Part shown: positions 46,140 to 58,840 of the stretch, in pieces
How the letters are laid out: each line of letters starts with the position of its first letter
Position numbering within the stretch: position 1 is the first letter of the stretch
Source of the DNA: Silene latifolia
Lineage: Eukaryota; Streptophyta; Magnoliopsida; Caryophyllales; Caryophyllaceae
DNA: 64,000 bases
Direction: 5' to 3'
Assembly (NCBI RefSeq): GCF_048544455.1
Contig: NC_133526.1
Coordinates: 7,394,001-7,458,000 of the forward strand
Position numbers and translations under genes: made by a program
The notes under the pieces: model-generated
What the model was told of the DNA's origin: nothing
What the model saw: the letters and a program-made list of their open reading frames with translations, nothing else
The model's database searches: none

Positions 46140-48755
46140 GGCCCCCGAACAGCTAAAGCTATCCGAGGCGCCGGGAGAGCCTGGTGACAACCGCCCGTCT
46201 CCCTATGCCTGTTGCTGCTCGCCGTCGCGAGCGTTAGCAAGATCGTCCTTAATAGGCGACCCGGAAGCTCTCGGCGAGTCTCGGCTTTCTCGGCGGCCGC
46301 GGCCTCGGCGACCTCACCCCTTCATCCTCTCGGCTTCCTCTTTGGCTGCCCTAGCCTCCTCAGCAAGGGCCGCCTTCTCCGCCTCCCTCTTCACCCTTAC
46401 CTCCTTCTTGGCCTTTTCCTTCGCCTCTTCCTCCTTAGCTTCGAGCTTGTCATCAAACAGCTCGTCAAATCTGTCCCACGGAAAGGAGCCATCGAGAGGG
46501 AAGAGCTCCTCAATCACTTCCCTGGCAGCTCCTTCGGCCAGGTCCCGATATTGGGCGCACATGTTAGGGAGAAGAACGGTTTGGAGTTTCTCAATGTCCT
46601 CTTCCCTTTGGGCGATGATAGCATCCTTGTCCCGGACCACCTTCCCCTGGGTCTGGAACAGGTCCCTAAATTCGTTCCTCTGTGTAAGGTAAAGGTCGGC
46701 GCGCTTCTGAACAAGGTCACGCATCTCCCGCAGCTTGGCAGCTTCAGCCGCCGCAGCCTCAGCCTTGGCTCTCTCAGCAAGGACTTCCTTTTCAGCGTCC
46801 TCCCTAAGTTTTCTCTCGGACGGACGCCTCTTGACCTCCGCCTTGGCCCTCTTAGCCTCCTTGTTCGCCGCGTCGAGTTCCAGCCTTAGCCGCTCGAGCT
46901 GTGGGGCAGCTTCAGCCATGGTCTTCTCTTGCTCCATAATGTGGGAGCCGGCTAGCTGAGTCCACTTCGCCAGCCTCTTGGATATTTTTTCACCCTCTGC
47001 CACAAGCTCGGCGGGGGAAATCTTCTGAGGTAGGGGAGCGACGGTGACATTTCTATCACCCGCCTTCTCAGGCTGCTTCTCCAATTGCCGCACGGTGAGA
47101 ACGGCGGCTGCCGACGGTTGATCTACAAAAGGTCAATTAAAACATCCGTGTCAGTATACATGGACATATCGGAAAGCCACTCATCAGGAACGCCCAATGA
47201 ACCGGCTGAGTTTGGGCCATAGGATAAATCGGTACCAGTCTTGGACTTCTTTGTTGGAGGGCCCATTTCCTTGCCGCCCTCGGTAGCAGCAGCGGCAACA
47301 GCAGCAGCAGCGGGGGTGGACCTTTTCCTCTTAAGGACGAGGGGAGATCCCTCCGCATCAGAGTCCTCCCCGTTGGTGATGTCAACGATCTCCACCGTCT
47401 CCTTCGGGTCAAGGGATGGAAGGTGGAACGGATGTCGACGCCGTCGCCGCTGAAGACTTTGTTTTCCGCGTTCGACGCGGCATGTTACTAGCAACCCTCG
47501 CCTGGGCCGCCTCCACATTCAGGCCTTTAAGCTGCTGATCCATCAGATCATTCGGCGACGTCCTGCGATCACGGGCCAGAGCCTTAGGGTGCAAATCAGC
47601 AACGGTCTTGTCCTTGTGCAGCCCCATCCTCTTAAGAATATCCTCGGACAGGTCCGCGCCAAAATGATCTGCAAAAGAAGCAAGGCAAGAGTTAAGCAAG
47701 GAATGAACCAAAATTCAAAACGGACAGAAACATTGAGAGCAGTCATGGGCCTCACACCGACCCCACTCACCCTGCGCCAGGGCCGGTATGAGGCCGACAT
47801 GGCAGAGCAGCTCATCCTGAAGGATGATCTGCGTCGGGGGGATCCATCTTTTCGACACCCCGCTCTTGTCCGTCTCAAAGAGCCTCATCGCCAGCCTCTC
47901 ATCCTCATTAAGAGGGACCTTGTCGGCGTCCATCTTAAGTTTTTTCCGGGTAACCCATCTGTCATGCTCCGCCTTAGTCTCGCACCGCAAATTAACTTGG
48001 TGCTGGAAGGACCGGGGCAGCGGATAGTCATCCGGCACCTCAACGTACACCCACCGATCTTTCCAATCCTTGCAGGAGGAAAGCTTGTCAACGGAGATGT
48101 ACCCCGGCTCCACTTGCACGCTGTACCACCCTACCTTACCGGGAAACGACGGCCGAAGGTGGTGAAGCCGACGGAATAAATTAACCGTTGGGACCTCCCC
48201 CTTAAAGAGACAGAGCCAGACAAAGCCGACTATGGTCCTAACAGCCAACGGGTGAAGCTGGGCCACAACGACGTTCATGGCCCTAATGATGGCCATAACG
48301 TAATCATTCAGCGGAAACCGGAGCCCGTACTCCATGTGCCGCATATATACGCCGGTGCAACCCGGTGGAGGGCAACAGATGGCTTTGACCCCTCTCGGGG
48401 ATAACAATTTTGTATCCCCTGCCAAAGTAGAAATGGCCCTCGAAAAATGTCTCGCCGGAACAACGGGCGAACTTATGGGTCCAAGTACGGTCGGGCCGAC
48501 CTTACAAGGCTCGCCGTGATCCATGACGATCGCCTCCCTCATTAGGATGAGCCCTTTCAAAGATCATCACCGAAATCGTCTCCGTCGTCATCAACATCAT
48601 CATCATCCTCCCATTCCTCCAAAATTTGAGGATCAACTTCGGAGAAGGAGACCTCGGACCCCGGACCTTAGTGGGACGGCGGCCGGCCTCCCCTTCATCC
48701 GAGCGACGGGGAACCCCGGCGCGGGGTTACTAGGTCCGGCCTCAGTAGAAGACAT
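46140..48755 (-). pseudogene. antisense coding region of Tat element 2 (fossil)
   Basis: Read on the minus strand from MSSTEAGPSN near 48755. It includes a Transposase_28-like block (EYGLRFPLNDYVMAII, FKGEVPTVNLFRRLH) at about 47715-48400, a low-complexity middle, and a long Ala/Glu/Lys/Arg coiled-coil region (about 46314-47093, with EEEAKEKAKKEVRVKREAEK). It is clearly homologous to 8162-10701. It has several breaks, though fewer in the coiled-coil part than in element 1. Confidence 0.75.
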
Positions 48756-48935
48756 GGTAACAATAGTGATTCAACAAAATAAGAGATCGAGAAAAGTTTG
48801 TTTGTTTACCTTGAAGAAAAACACTAGCCAAAGTAACGACACTGAAGATTAGAAGAGAGAAAAACCCTTGGAAATTTGGAGGAAAGAAAATTTTAAGAGA
48901 ACGAAATTGGTGCCCAATTTCAAAAACTAACTGCC

Positions 48936-48945
48936 CTATTTATAG
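48936..48945 (-). promoter_or_regulatory. TATA box for the antisense region of element 2
   Basis: CTATAAATAG on the minus strand about 180 bp upstream of the antisense start, matching 10891-10900 in element 1 in sequence, orientation and distance. Confidence 0.6.
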
Positions 48946-49428
48946 GAAAAAGCCCATGAAGAAGGACCAATCAGGGCGCAGCCCATGAAACGTCAGCCAA
49001 TCAACAAACAGACACGTGTCGGACATGCAACCACGGAATATCAATCGTTGCAACAGTTGAATGTCAATCAATGCAACAATGACCAAGCGTCTTCAACACG
49101 CCCCTTCATATCTCTCTGCCTGTTCATCTTCCTCAACAAATTCCTAAGTATCTGTCTCTCCGCCGACCACATGATCAACCAAGCCAGAAAGCACCGGCCA
49201 GGGGGCAATCGATCCTGGCAACCGCACTCTCCACCCCGGTCTCACGTGAGTCATTGCCTTTTCCACATCGGATGTCCATTACACAACCATGTGGAGGGGG
49301 ATATGGTACGGCCTAAGCGAGCCACGCCGAGGTAGAAGAAGCGGGCGAGAAAATTTTGTCTTGCGCAGAATATACGCTCAACATACATCGGAGCCCATAC
49401 CACGGCATAGACTACGCCGGGGGCAAAT

Positions 49429-50014
49429 TGATGGGGCATATTACGCACCCAAACCGATCAACATATTGAGCAAGGTCAAAGATATCCACAAGAAATCAAC
49501 GGCTTAGACGGCTTAATCGACGAGGCTGCGGCACTGTCGGATGGGTCCGGCCGGGGCAACCAGCCAGCCGGGGCACACATCCGCGAACTCATATCCAAGA
49601 CCCCTCGGCGGCGAGTCAACAGGGCCCGCCGACCTGTCATGGGTCCCTCGGCCGAGGGCAGATCAGTCTTTCCACCTGCTAGCCACTTGGCCACTTGGCC
49701 ACTACGTGACAAAAGGTGAAAGTCTATAAATACTCCTCTACTCTCATTGAGTAAAGGATCCACAATTTAATCTAAGAATCACTATTCATCTGGTAATATC
49801 TTCCTTATCTCTCTACAATACGTACTTTGCCAAGTAACAACAACTTATCTTTCTAAGTTTACTAACTTGAGCGTCGGAGTGAGTTCGCTCGGCCCAAAGC
49901 CGAGCCCTCAGTTTGCTCATTGTTTCAGGAGACCGCAAGGAGGAGTCAACAAAAGACGTCATTCTACAAGCACGGGTGGTGACAAATAACTGCTCTGGAA
50001 TTACACCCGGAACA
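49429..50014 (+). repeat. 3' LTR of Tat element 2
   Basis: 586 bp, preceded by GGGGGCAAAT and ending CGGAACA before the CCATA duplication. The last ~430 bp differ from the 5' LTR at only a few positions. Confidence 0.93.
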
Positions 50015-50312
50015 CCATATAACGATCTTTTATGAAACTGATCTTCCGCATCTTCACCATAAGAAGAACGACCAAAGCGCTCTTTTCTATGTTTCCAATA
50101 GAACTAAAACCTAGAAAAACAAGGACTGAAAAACTCCGAAAATAGAGACAGACAAACGGATCTCAACAAAATGGAGACTTTTATTAATTAATTCATAAAG
50201 TTTCATATTAAAAATTGATAAATAAAGCTTTTTGAGGGCTTACCATCGATCAATAGTCGATGGAAGCCCCAAATTTGATTGATGAAGGCTAGGAACATGC
50301 AGAGTACTTATT

Positions 50313-51040
50313 AAGAGACTATATTTTATGTTATGCATTGCGAATTAATTTAAATTATCTTCTTTTATGAATATAGTCCAAAAAGCAGATGACAATAATT
50401 AACCGGGACAGAGGATGTAGTACATAATGTACATTATTAATATAATAATTATAATTCACTTATTATTGATATTAGCATTCAATTACTTGTAAGCACTATG
50501 TAGCCATGACTTAGATATATTATTACTCATCATGAACCATCATTGATTTTTCCCATCCATTATTCACAAAAAGAACCTAGAATAAGAATAATATGACTGA
50601 CTATACAACACATATGCCAACCTCTAAAATATCTAGTCAAAGCAGCCAAAATCGAATTATAAATATTTTTCCTGAATAATTTCTTCAACAGCTAAAAGTC
50701 ATACAATTGGAAGCTTCCATCCATGCCAGCCAGCCATGGTCTTTCCTAACGTACATCTCGGGACATAATAAAGTTCTTGTGAACATTTAATCCCAAAAAA
50801 CAAGTCAAACTTGGCGCACCTCCTTATATAAATACTCCCTACATTCTTCATTTATTTCTCATATCCTCATTTCTTTACATTTCTCTAACACTTCTTTTCT
50901 CCTAAACTCAACCAAAATCATCATCTAATATTTATTTTTTCATTCATTTATTTTATTACTTAAAAATTGTTAAATTTTGTATAAACTTGACATTTTGCAA
51001 AAAAAAAATAAAAAAAAGTGGATAAGTGAAAAGGGAAAAA
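50313..51040. other. upstream region and leader of the ABCG gene
   Basis: No coding region. It holds the TATA box at 50825-50834 and an AT-rich, CT-containing leader (ATTTCTCTAACACTTCTTTTCTCC) before the ATG at 51041. Confidence 0.5.
50825..50834 (+). promoter_or_regulatory. TATA box of the ABCG transporter gene
   Basis: TATATAAATA in CCTTATATAAATACTCCC, 207 bp upstream of the initiating ATG. This predicts a leader of about 180 bases. Confidence 0.6.
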
Positions 51041-54000
51041 ATGGAGACAAGTACAGCAGATTTGTATAGGGTAGCAAGTGTAAGATTAGGGGGAGGATCA
51101 TCATGGAGAAATAGTGGAAGAGATGTATTTTCGATGTCGGTTCGGGACGAAGATGATGAAGAAGCACTTAAATGGGCAGCACTTGAGAAATTACCTACTT
51201 ATAATCGTGTTAGGAAAGGTATATTGACTCATATGACTGGTCCTGCTACTGAAATTGATGTTGATAAATTAGGGTTTGATGAGAAAAAGGTTATTTTGGA
51301 GAGACTTGTTAAAATTGCTGAGGAAGATAACGAGAAGTTCTTGCTTCGGCTCAGGGAACGTATTGATAGGTATATCTTATCTATCTTCAATTCATGCAAA
51401 TTATATTATACTCGTATTATCGTCATATCAGCTAGTCGTTCTTAAGATGGAAGAAATTTAATTAATACTTGAATTAGTCCTCAAAATATAGTGAAACAAT
51501 TACAGAGTATTATCTAGACTAGAATGAAATTTTTATGTTGTATCGTCATAATAATTTATATTATATAAATTCTCGTATAAAATGGTCTAAAAACGGTCAC
51601 TTACAAAAAGGTTAAAATAAGGCCATATAGAAAAATCTTAGGCCAAAAATATTGACTTTTCTTCCCTTACAAGTATGCTTGGTCAATAATGATTGGATCA
51701 TGTCAGATATTGTCATCCAAGTTGTTAAGGATGTGCTCAAGTGGTAGCATAATAATATCCTCCTAAAATTGGAAACATGTGTTTATGAGACCAATCATGT
51801 CGGCTACAATAATCGTGGCTGAACTTGTTGATGAACATGTCCCGAAACCATCTGAACCAAAAGTTTAAGCTTATTGTTAGAATTTCAAGATCGGTTTTTT
51901 ATTCATTCTAAAACGCCCCTTTACACGAATGTCTGTTGGACTTGAATTGTAGATGTAGCTGTAGGCTTCCCCTAATCTGGTGCTAATATTCCACTTTAAA
52001 ATTAAGGTGGTGGGATTCGAACCCGTGACCTTTTAATCACACTGACTCTGTTAAAATATAAAACCGATCTTGGGACTCCTTTAGGATTGGATTTCAAGGT
52101 CGGTTTTATATTCTAACAGAACCAACAACTAACAACAACACGGCTGAGCCAGTGAGCCTTAGTCTCAAAATAGGACTGAATTGAACTAAGGTGGCATAGG
52201 ATCTTCACAAATTCTTGTTTGTAATGAAGGACATATCCGTCACAAGCTTTTACATATTGTCATTTTAAATTCCTAGGTGCAGTTTGACTCAACACAGTTA
52301 TGTTCTGAGACTTAGAACAGCAATTTCTGCTTCTAACACTGGACTGTTTTTGTTTGAGTTTAAAATTTGCTTCTCAACTTCCCATTTCTTGTATGCAGAG
52401 TTGGAATCGATATCCCGACAATCGAAGTACGATATGAAAATTTGAATATTGGAGCTAGTGTTTTAGTTGGAAGCAGAGGCTTGCCTTCTGTCTTGAATTT
52501 CTTCACCAATACTATAGAGGTAATCAAATCCGAAAAAACAGTCACTTTCATTCCGACTTCAATTCCTTGTTGTTTCGTGTGACTGATACCATCTTTTGTG
52601 AAAATCTCTTGCAGGGTTTATTGAATCTTCTCCACATTCTTCCGAATAGGCGAAAACCCTTTGCAATCCTTCATGACGTCAGTGGAGTTATCAAGCCTGG
52701 CAGGATGACGTTACTGTTAGGCCCTCCTGGGTCTGGTAAGACGACATTACTGCTTGCGCTCGCTGGTAAACTCGCTAAGGATCTTGAGGTTAGATTTCAA
52801 TTCTCAACCAGTTGTCGTTTCTAAACACGGAATTGATTTCATTTTCATGATTTCAATTGTAGAAATTCAAATGTTTGAATTCAATTCCAAATCCAATTTT
52901 AAAATTGCGTTTGGGAAACCCATGGAATTGGAATTTGAATTGAACTTGGGCGAGACGGATATGAGTCGAGGTCATTGGATGTTTTATATTTGAAAAAATT
53001 AAATATTGTCTCGGAAAATATTTACATTAGAAAAAATATCACAAAAAAAAATATTTTGATGAAATTTGACTAGCTTGGAATTGATAAGGAATTGAGTCGA
53101 TTCCAATTCCAAATTCTAGGGTTCCCAAACAGTTAAAATATCTCAATTACGGAATTCAATTCCAATTCAAGATTCCCAAACATACCGTCTTAATTCAATA
53201 TATTTGGAATTGTAGTTTTCGGGAAAGGTGACGTATAATGGACACACAATGGATGAATTTGTTCCTCAAAGAAGTTCAGCATATATCAGTCAACATGATC
53301 TTCACATCGGCGAGATGACAGTCAGAGAAACATTAGCCTTTGCTGCAAGAGTCCAAGGAGTTGGAACCAACTATGGTTAGTTCATGTTTAATTCCTTGCT
53401 TTGTAATTTTGATTATCTAGCTCGATTAGGAAGAGAAAGGCGAGAATTTATTGACTGGGACTGATGTTTGCAGATATGCTGGTCGAATTGTCGAGAAGAG
53501 AAAAAGCTGCCAATATTAAGCCTGATGCTGATATTGATATCTACATGAAGGTGGGAATTGTTTTAGCTAAAAATAGTAACTTTTACAAAATCATACAATT
53601 ATATTTAAATTTTATTCTTTAAATCGCTAGGCGGCTGCAATGGAGGGACAGGAGGCTAGTGTGGTTACTGACTACATTATGAAGGTAAATAAATAAGATG
53701 TTTTCCGATTTTGCTCTGTTTGGTAAAACTAACTGAAAAGGTAGTTGAAAGCCTGAAACCTGAAAAGGTAGCTAAAAACTGAAAAGTTAACTGAGACCTA
53801 AAAAGCTAACTGATAAGGTAGCTGAAAATTAGGAACTGATAAGGTAGCTAATTATATAAAAAAAATGTTTGGCAAACTAACTGAAAAACTAACTAATTTT
53901 GAGGTCGCTTAAATTAAAAGTTGCGTGTATAGTCTGAGGAATGATTTCTAATTTGGTTGCGACAAATTACAGATATTGGGACTGGATGTATGTGCTGATA

Positions 54001-57000
54001 CCCTAGTAGGGAATGAAATGATTAGAGGTATCTCGGGAGGACAAAGAAAACGTCTTACAACTGGTGAGATGCTTGTCGGACCAGCAAAAGCGCTATTTAT
54101 GGATGAAATATCAACCGGGTTGGATAGTTCTACAACATTTCAGATTGTAAACTCAATCAGACAATCCAACCATATACTTAAAGGAACTGCTGTTATTTCT
54201 CTTCTCCAGCCTGCTCCTGAGACTTATGATTTGTTCGATGATATAATACTTATTTCTGATGGACAAGTCGTATACCAGGGTCCTCGTGAAAATGTTCTTG
54301 AGTTCTTTGAGCTTATGGGCTTCAAGTGCCCTCAGCGCAAGGGTGTTGCTGACTTCTTACAAGAAGTACGCTTCCTCCTCATATACTATATAACCGTCTC
54401 TTATAAGAATTTGTGTTCACTTTTGACTTATCTGGTTTTGGGAAAATGTTGAACAGGTAACATCGAGGAAAGATCAGGAACAATATTGGGCGCAGAGAAA
54501 TGAACCGTATGCATTTGTGACTACTAAACAGTTTGCAGAAGGTTTTAAATCATTTCATATTGGCAGACAACGGGCACAGGAGCTTGTCGTTCCATACGAC
54601 AAGTCAAAAAGTCATCCTGCGGCCTTAACAACACAGGAATACGGTCTGAACAAAAAGGAGTTGTTTAAAGCATGCTTGGCCAGAGAGGCATTGTTGATGA
54701 AACGGAACCAATTTATCTATGTTTTCAAGTCTGTTCAAGTGAGTACATCTATCCTTCCCTTCTCCCAATTCATGGATTATGCAACCAGTTGTACGGTATA
54801 GAATCCGAGCTTTATTAGAAAGTATCTGAACTCATCTATTTACACATTAAAAATATGAACTTTGAATTAGCTCAGAAAAAAATACATATAAGCTCGGATT
54901 CTTATAACTTAGTTGTACAATGTTCTATATACAACTGAATGTATAATCCTATTTGTGCCCTTCTCCTCTGTTTTGTTGGAGAGGCGATATTAATGGTTAT
55001 CTTGCTTGATTGGCAGCTGGTTATCACGGCTCTTATTACCGCAACCTTGTTTCTAAGGACTCATCTAAAAAAAGATGGTGTGCAAGATGGTATGGTTTAC
55101 TTGGGGGCACTCTTCTTCTCTCAAGTACAAATATTGTTCAACGGGTTCTCCGAGCTGTCATTGACCATCTTGAAACTTCCTGTCTTCTATAAGCAAAGGG
55201 ATCTCCGGTTCTACCCGTCTTGGGCTTATTCCTTGCCATCATGGATTCTCAAAATCCCAATCTCACTCGTAGAAACAGCCATTTGGGTCGTAATAACTTA
55301 CTATGTCATCGGCTATGATCCTAATGTCGGAAGGTTCTTCAAGCAATACTTGGTCCTCTTAGGTATTCATCAAATGGCTTCCGCTTTGTTTAGATTCAAT
55401 GCCGGCCTTGGAAGGAACATGATTTTGGCTAACACTTTTGGCACCGGTGCCCTTGTCACTCTTCTCGTGTTGGGTGGTTTCATCTTGTCACGAAGTACGT
55501 AACAAATATTTATTTTTTTATTGTCAGCTGACCCCAAATCATTTTTGTTGTTGTTGTAATATAAACTGAACATGCTGGTTTCTGTGTTATTCTCAGAAAC
55601 TGTGAAAAAGTGGTGGATATGGGGATACTGGATCTCTCCATTAATGTATGGGCAAAATGCACTGTCGGTGAACGAATTCCTAGGGCATAGTTGGAGCCAT
55701 CAAGGAGTAGGAAAAGCAGTACTGGAAGCGCGTGGGATCTTTACATCCGCGTATTGGTATTGGATTGGACTGGCAGCTCTTGCAGGATATGTTGTTCTGT
55801 TCAATGGGTTGTATACTCTAGCTTTGACATATCTAAATCGTAAGTATCCATTTCAGAATGTAATTTCGTTCTTTTTTCTGTTGTTTGCGATTTTCTTCTC
55901 ATAATTTCAACTATTTTGATGCAGCAATCGGGAAGCCTCAGGCTATTTTGTCTGAAGAAGATTTGGAGCAGAAACAAGCTAACTTAACTGGTCAAGCCAT
56001 TGAGTTATCTTCAAGAGGAAGACGATCTTCCCGCTCTGGTTAGTCATCCATCATCCTAAAAATAAAAAAAGATTTATGACTTGAGTTTATTTTCATTATT
56101 CTTACTAGAAATTCATTTATACGAAATTTGCAGGAACAAATGGAGAAATCCAAGAAGTACAAGGAAGCGGCAAAAGAGGAATAACTCTTCCTTTTCAACC
56201 TCTCGCTATTACCTTTGACGAAATCAGATATTCAGTAGACATGCCTATGGTAATCTTTCTCTCTTGGACAAAGTTGTTGAATTTTTTTATTTTTTTTTGA
56301 AGTTCAAACCTAAATAAGTATGTAATGATTTTCAGGAAATGAAGGCACAAGGCGTAACTGAGGACCGTTTAGCACTTCTGAAGGGTGTAAGTGGGGCATT
56401 TAGGCCAGGCGTTCTAACAGCACTTATGGGTGTTAGTGGTGCTGGAAAGACGACTCTTATGGATGTATTAGCAGGTCGGAAAACTGGTGGTTACATAGAC
56501 GGAGATATTAAAATCTCTGGGTATGAAAAAAACCAGGAAACATTTGCTAGAGTTTCAGGATACTGTGAACAGGCAGACATTCACTCGCCTCATCTTACTG
56601 TCTACGAATCACTGGTTTTCTCTGCCTGGTTAAGGTTATCCTCTGATGTCGATGCAGATGCACGAAAGGTAACTCCGACTAACTCCAAGTATTTCATTTC
56701 ATTTCATTTTTCTGTTCTTATCCTTAATCCTCTAATAAAAAAGTAAATTCCATTTTTGCAGACTTTTGTAGAGGAGGTCATGGACCTTGTAGAGTTGGAC
56801 TCTTTAAGATACGCACTTGTAGGACTACCGGGAGTAAATGGTCTCTCAACTGAGCAGCGAAAGAGGCTGACAATCGCTGTTGAACTAGTTGCCAACCCGT
56901 CTATTATTTTTATGGATGAGCCAACCTCAGGGCTTGATGCTAGAGCTGCAGCCATTGTGATGAGGACCGTCAGGAATACTGTGAATACAGGCCGGACTGT

Positions 57001-58840
57001 CGTTTGCACCATTCATCAGCCAAGCATTGACATTTTTGACGCTTTTGATGAGGTTTGATTCACCATAACCTTGAATCACTAATATATTTACAGTCAAAAT
57101 CTGTATAGAGATTCACATATCATTATTTGCTTGATTTCAGTTGCTACTTCTCAAGCGAGGAGGAACACAAATATACTTTGGTCCTATAGGCCGCCATGGT
57201 TGTGATCTTATCGAATACTTTGAAGGTATTGAGGGAGTTCACAAAATCAAGGATGGGTATAATCCAGCAACATGGATGTTGGAGGTGTCATCAATTGCTC
57301 AAGAAACCGCACTTGGTGTCGACTTTTCTGAACTATACAAGAACTCGGAACTTTACAAGAGAAACAAAGCAGTGATACAGCAGCACAGTGTACCAGCTCC
57401 AGGATCAAAGGATCTATACTTCCCAACTCAATATTCACAGTCATTTCCTACACAATTTGCAGCTTGTTTATGGAAACAACATTGTTCGTATTGGCGAAAC
57501 ACCATGTACACTGGAATGAGACTCTTTTTTGCTCTCTTTGTTGGTGTTATGTTTGGTTCTATCTTCTGGAAACTCGGATCTAATACGTACTCTTTCACAC
57601 TCATTTTTCCAACATTTTTCTCTTCTATATTTTTGTTAGTCAGTTACTAATCTAAACCATTGGATAATAATATTATAGGAAAACGCAACAAGGGCTTCTC
57701 AATGCCATGGGTTCAATGTATACAGCTGTTCTATTTCTTGGCATCCAAAACTCAGCCGGAGTTCAACCAGTTGTATTTGTTGAGAGAACCGTGTTTTACA
57801 GAGAAAGAGCAGCCGGAATGTATTCAGCTCTTCCCTATGCTTTTTCACAGGTATATTTAATTTCTCAACAGTTAAAAAGAGTCCACAATACAAGTCCAAA
57901 AGGGTTCCACTGTAAAACCAATTGGCAATAAAAGGAGTAGCCCTTTCCTTATATAGTAGAACTAATAATCCAATGTGGGATCCTTACATGTGTAACTCAT
58001 ATGGGCTGGAGCTTTATTCTCAACATTAGTTACAGAGTTTTGAAGTTAAGAAATAAATCAACTGAGTTACGAACCTCACACGTATTTGCCTACTAAAACA
58101 ATGCAGATCTTGATTGAGATGCCATACTGTCTCCTCCAAACCGTCTTTTACGGAGCGACAGTGTATGCCATGATGGATTTCCAATGGACAGCATCCAAGT
58201 TCTTTTACTACTTATACTTCATGTACTTCACCTTGCTCTACTATACCTACTATGGCATGATGGCTGTTGGCGTTACCCCAAACGCGAGTGTAGCTGCCAT
58301 TGTTTCCTCTGCATTTTACGGCATTTGGCAAGTCTTTTCCGGTTTCCTCATCCCTAGACCTGTAAGTCTTTTCTGGTTTCCTCATCCCTATTTCCTTTTT
58401 CGGATTATTAGGGTTTTCTTTCCTATTTCCTATTCTGGAAAATTTATGTGGCCGAAATCCATTTGAATGTGGGGTAGTGTGTGTTGTGTGGTCCAAATTC
58501 ATTTCCTTATTTCTTGTGCAAAAATTTCATGCTTGCTGGAGGGTACTAACGTAACAAATCTGTATTTTCACAGAAAATGCCAATATGGTGGAGATGGTAC
58601 TACTGGCTATGCCCTATTTCATGGAGCTTGTACGGTTTGCTAGTTTCTCAATTTGGTGATATTGACACTCTACTCACAGATTCTTTAACGGGAGAAACAG
58701 TAAAAACCCATTTGGAAAACTATTTTGGTTATAAGCACGATTTCTTGCCGGTAGTTGCCGGAGTGATTGTCGGGATTAACGTTCTTTTTGCTTTCACTTT
58801 CGCCTTCGCCGTCAGAACCTTCAATTTCCAGAGAAGATGA
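51041..58840 (+). CDS. ABCG40-like: full-size ABCG (PDR) transporter, PDR1/ABCG40-like
   Basis: Eighteen GT-AG exons: 51041-51369, 52399-52519, 52615-52788, 53216-53375, 53474-53550, 53631-53684, 53973-54365, 54457-54738, 55017-55494, 55597-55839, 55925-56038, 56134-56249, 56336-56668, 56762-57052, 57141-57586, 57679-57850, 58107-58361, 58574-58840. They sum to 1434 aa with every phase consistent. Order NBD1-TMD1-NBD2-TMD2 (the PDR arrangement). NBD1 has Walker [10 protein letters not shown] (about 186), ISGGQRKR and LFMDEIS. NBD2 has GVSGAGKTT (about 879), [10 protein letters not shown] and [12 protein letters not shown]. The plant signature [15 protein letters not shown] and the ending FNFQRR fit the ABCG40/PDR1 cluster. 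This is a plasma-membrane pump or importer for terpenoids, ABA or defence compounds in relatives; the substrate here is unknown. The frame is intact. Confidence 0.93.
51900..52135 (-). mobile_element. tRNA-like (SINE-type) sequence in ABCG intron 1
   Basis: On the minus strand GGTCACGGGTTCGAATCCCA (51999-52036 region) is a good polymerase III B box. It is flanked by ATAAAACCGATCTTG and CAAGATCGGTTTTTTAT in inverted orientation. No cloverleaf could be built, so this is more likely a SINE or MITE mixture than a tRNA gene. The rest of the 1029-bp intron has nothing else, except a CAAATTCTTGTTTGTAATG small-element relic near 52208. Confidence 0.4.
52868..53186. mobile_element. MITE-like sequence in ABCG intron 3
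   Basis: CGTTTGGGAAACCCATGGAATT near the left and GGGTTCCCAAACAG plus GATTCCCAAACATACC near the right pair with each other. The interior is dominated by GGAATTCAATTCC-type words. The ends and target duplication could not be fixed. Confidence 0.45.
53712..53905. repeat. GGTAGCTGAAAA repeats in ABCG intron 6
   Basis: About six imperfect copies of AACTGAAAAGGTAGCTG within an intron otherwise of ordinary size, bounded by CTGTTTGGTAAAACTAACTG and TGTTTGGCAAACTAACTG. The CTGTTTGG boundary words resemble Tourist-type ends, so it may be a relic of such a MITE. Confidence 0.5.

Larger units (their letters stand above)
42101..50014 (+). mobile_element. Tat-lineage gypsy element 2, lacking most of pol
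   Basis: 585/586-bp LTRs (42101-42685, 49429-50014), target duplication CCATA (42096-42100, 50015-50019), a primer-binding site, gag, protease, a ~113-bp tandem array and an antisense coding region. Reverse transcriptase, RNase H and integrase are not present. It is homologous to the element at 1179-11947 (gag, protease, antisense region and LTR are clearly related) but is a different subfamily. It is a fossil with several breaks in addition to the absent pol part. The high LTR similarity suggests a recent insertion, which would have needed enzymes from a relative. Confidence 0.9.
41821..50293 (-). mobile_element. 5'-truncated LINE split by Tat element 2
   Basis: The 19-bp direct repeat AACATGCAGAGTACTTATT lies at 41802-41820 and 50294-50312. 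Directly after the left copy is a T-run, i.e. a poly-A tail on the minus strand, then TTCATTAATAAATAGTC (a typical plant LINE 3' end when read on the minus strand). The remaining LINE body is about 550 bp (41821-42100 plus 50020-50293), consistent with strong 5' truncation. No ORF remnant was identified, so the family (L1-like) is inferred from structure only. Confidence 0.72.

Noticed and set aside
51026-51040. Upstream alternative start for the ABCG protein
   Set aside because: It would use GTG. The ATG at 51041 is the first ATG and gives the family-typical N-terminus.
51999-52036. Possible tRNA gene (GGTTCGAATCCC box)
   Set aside because: Only the B box is convincing. No acceptor stem or anticodon arm could be folded, so it is listed as SINE-like.
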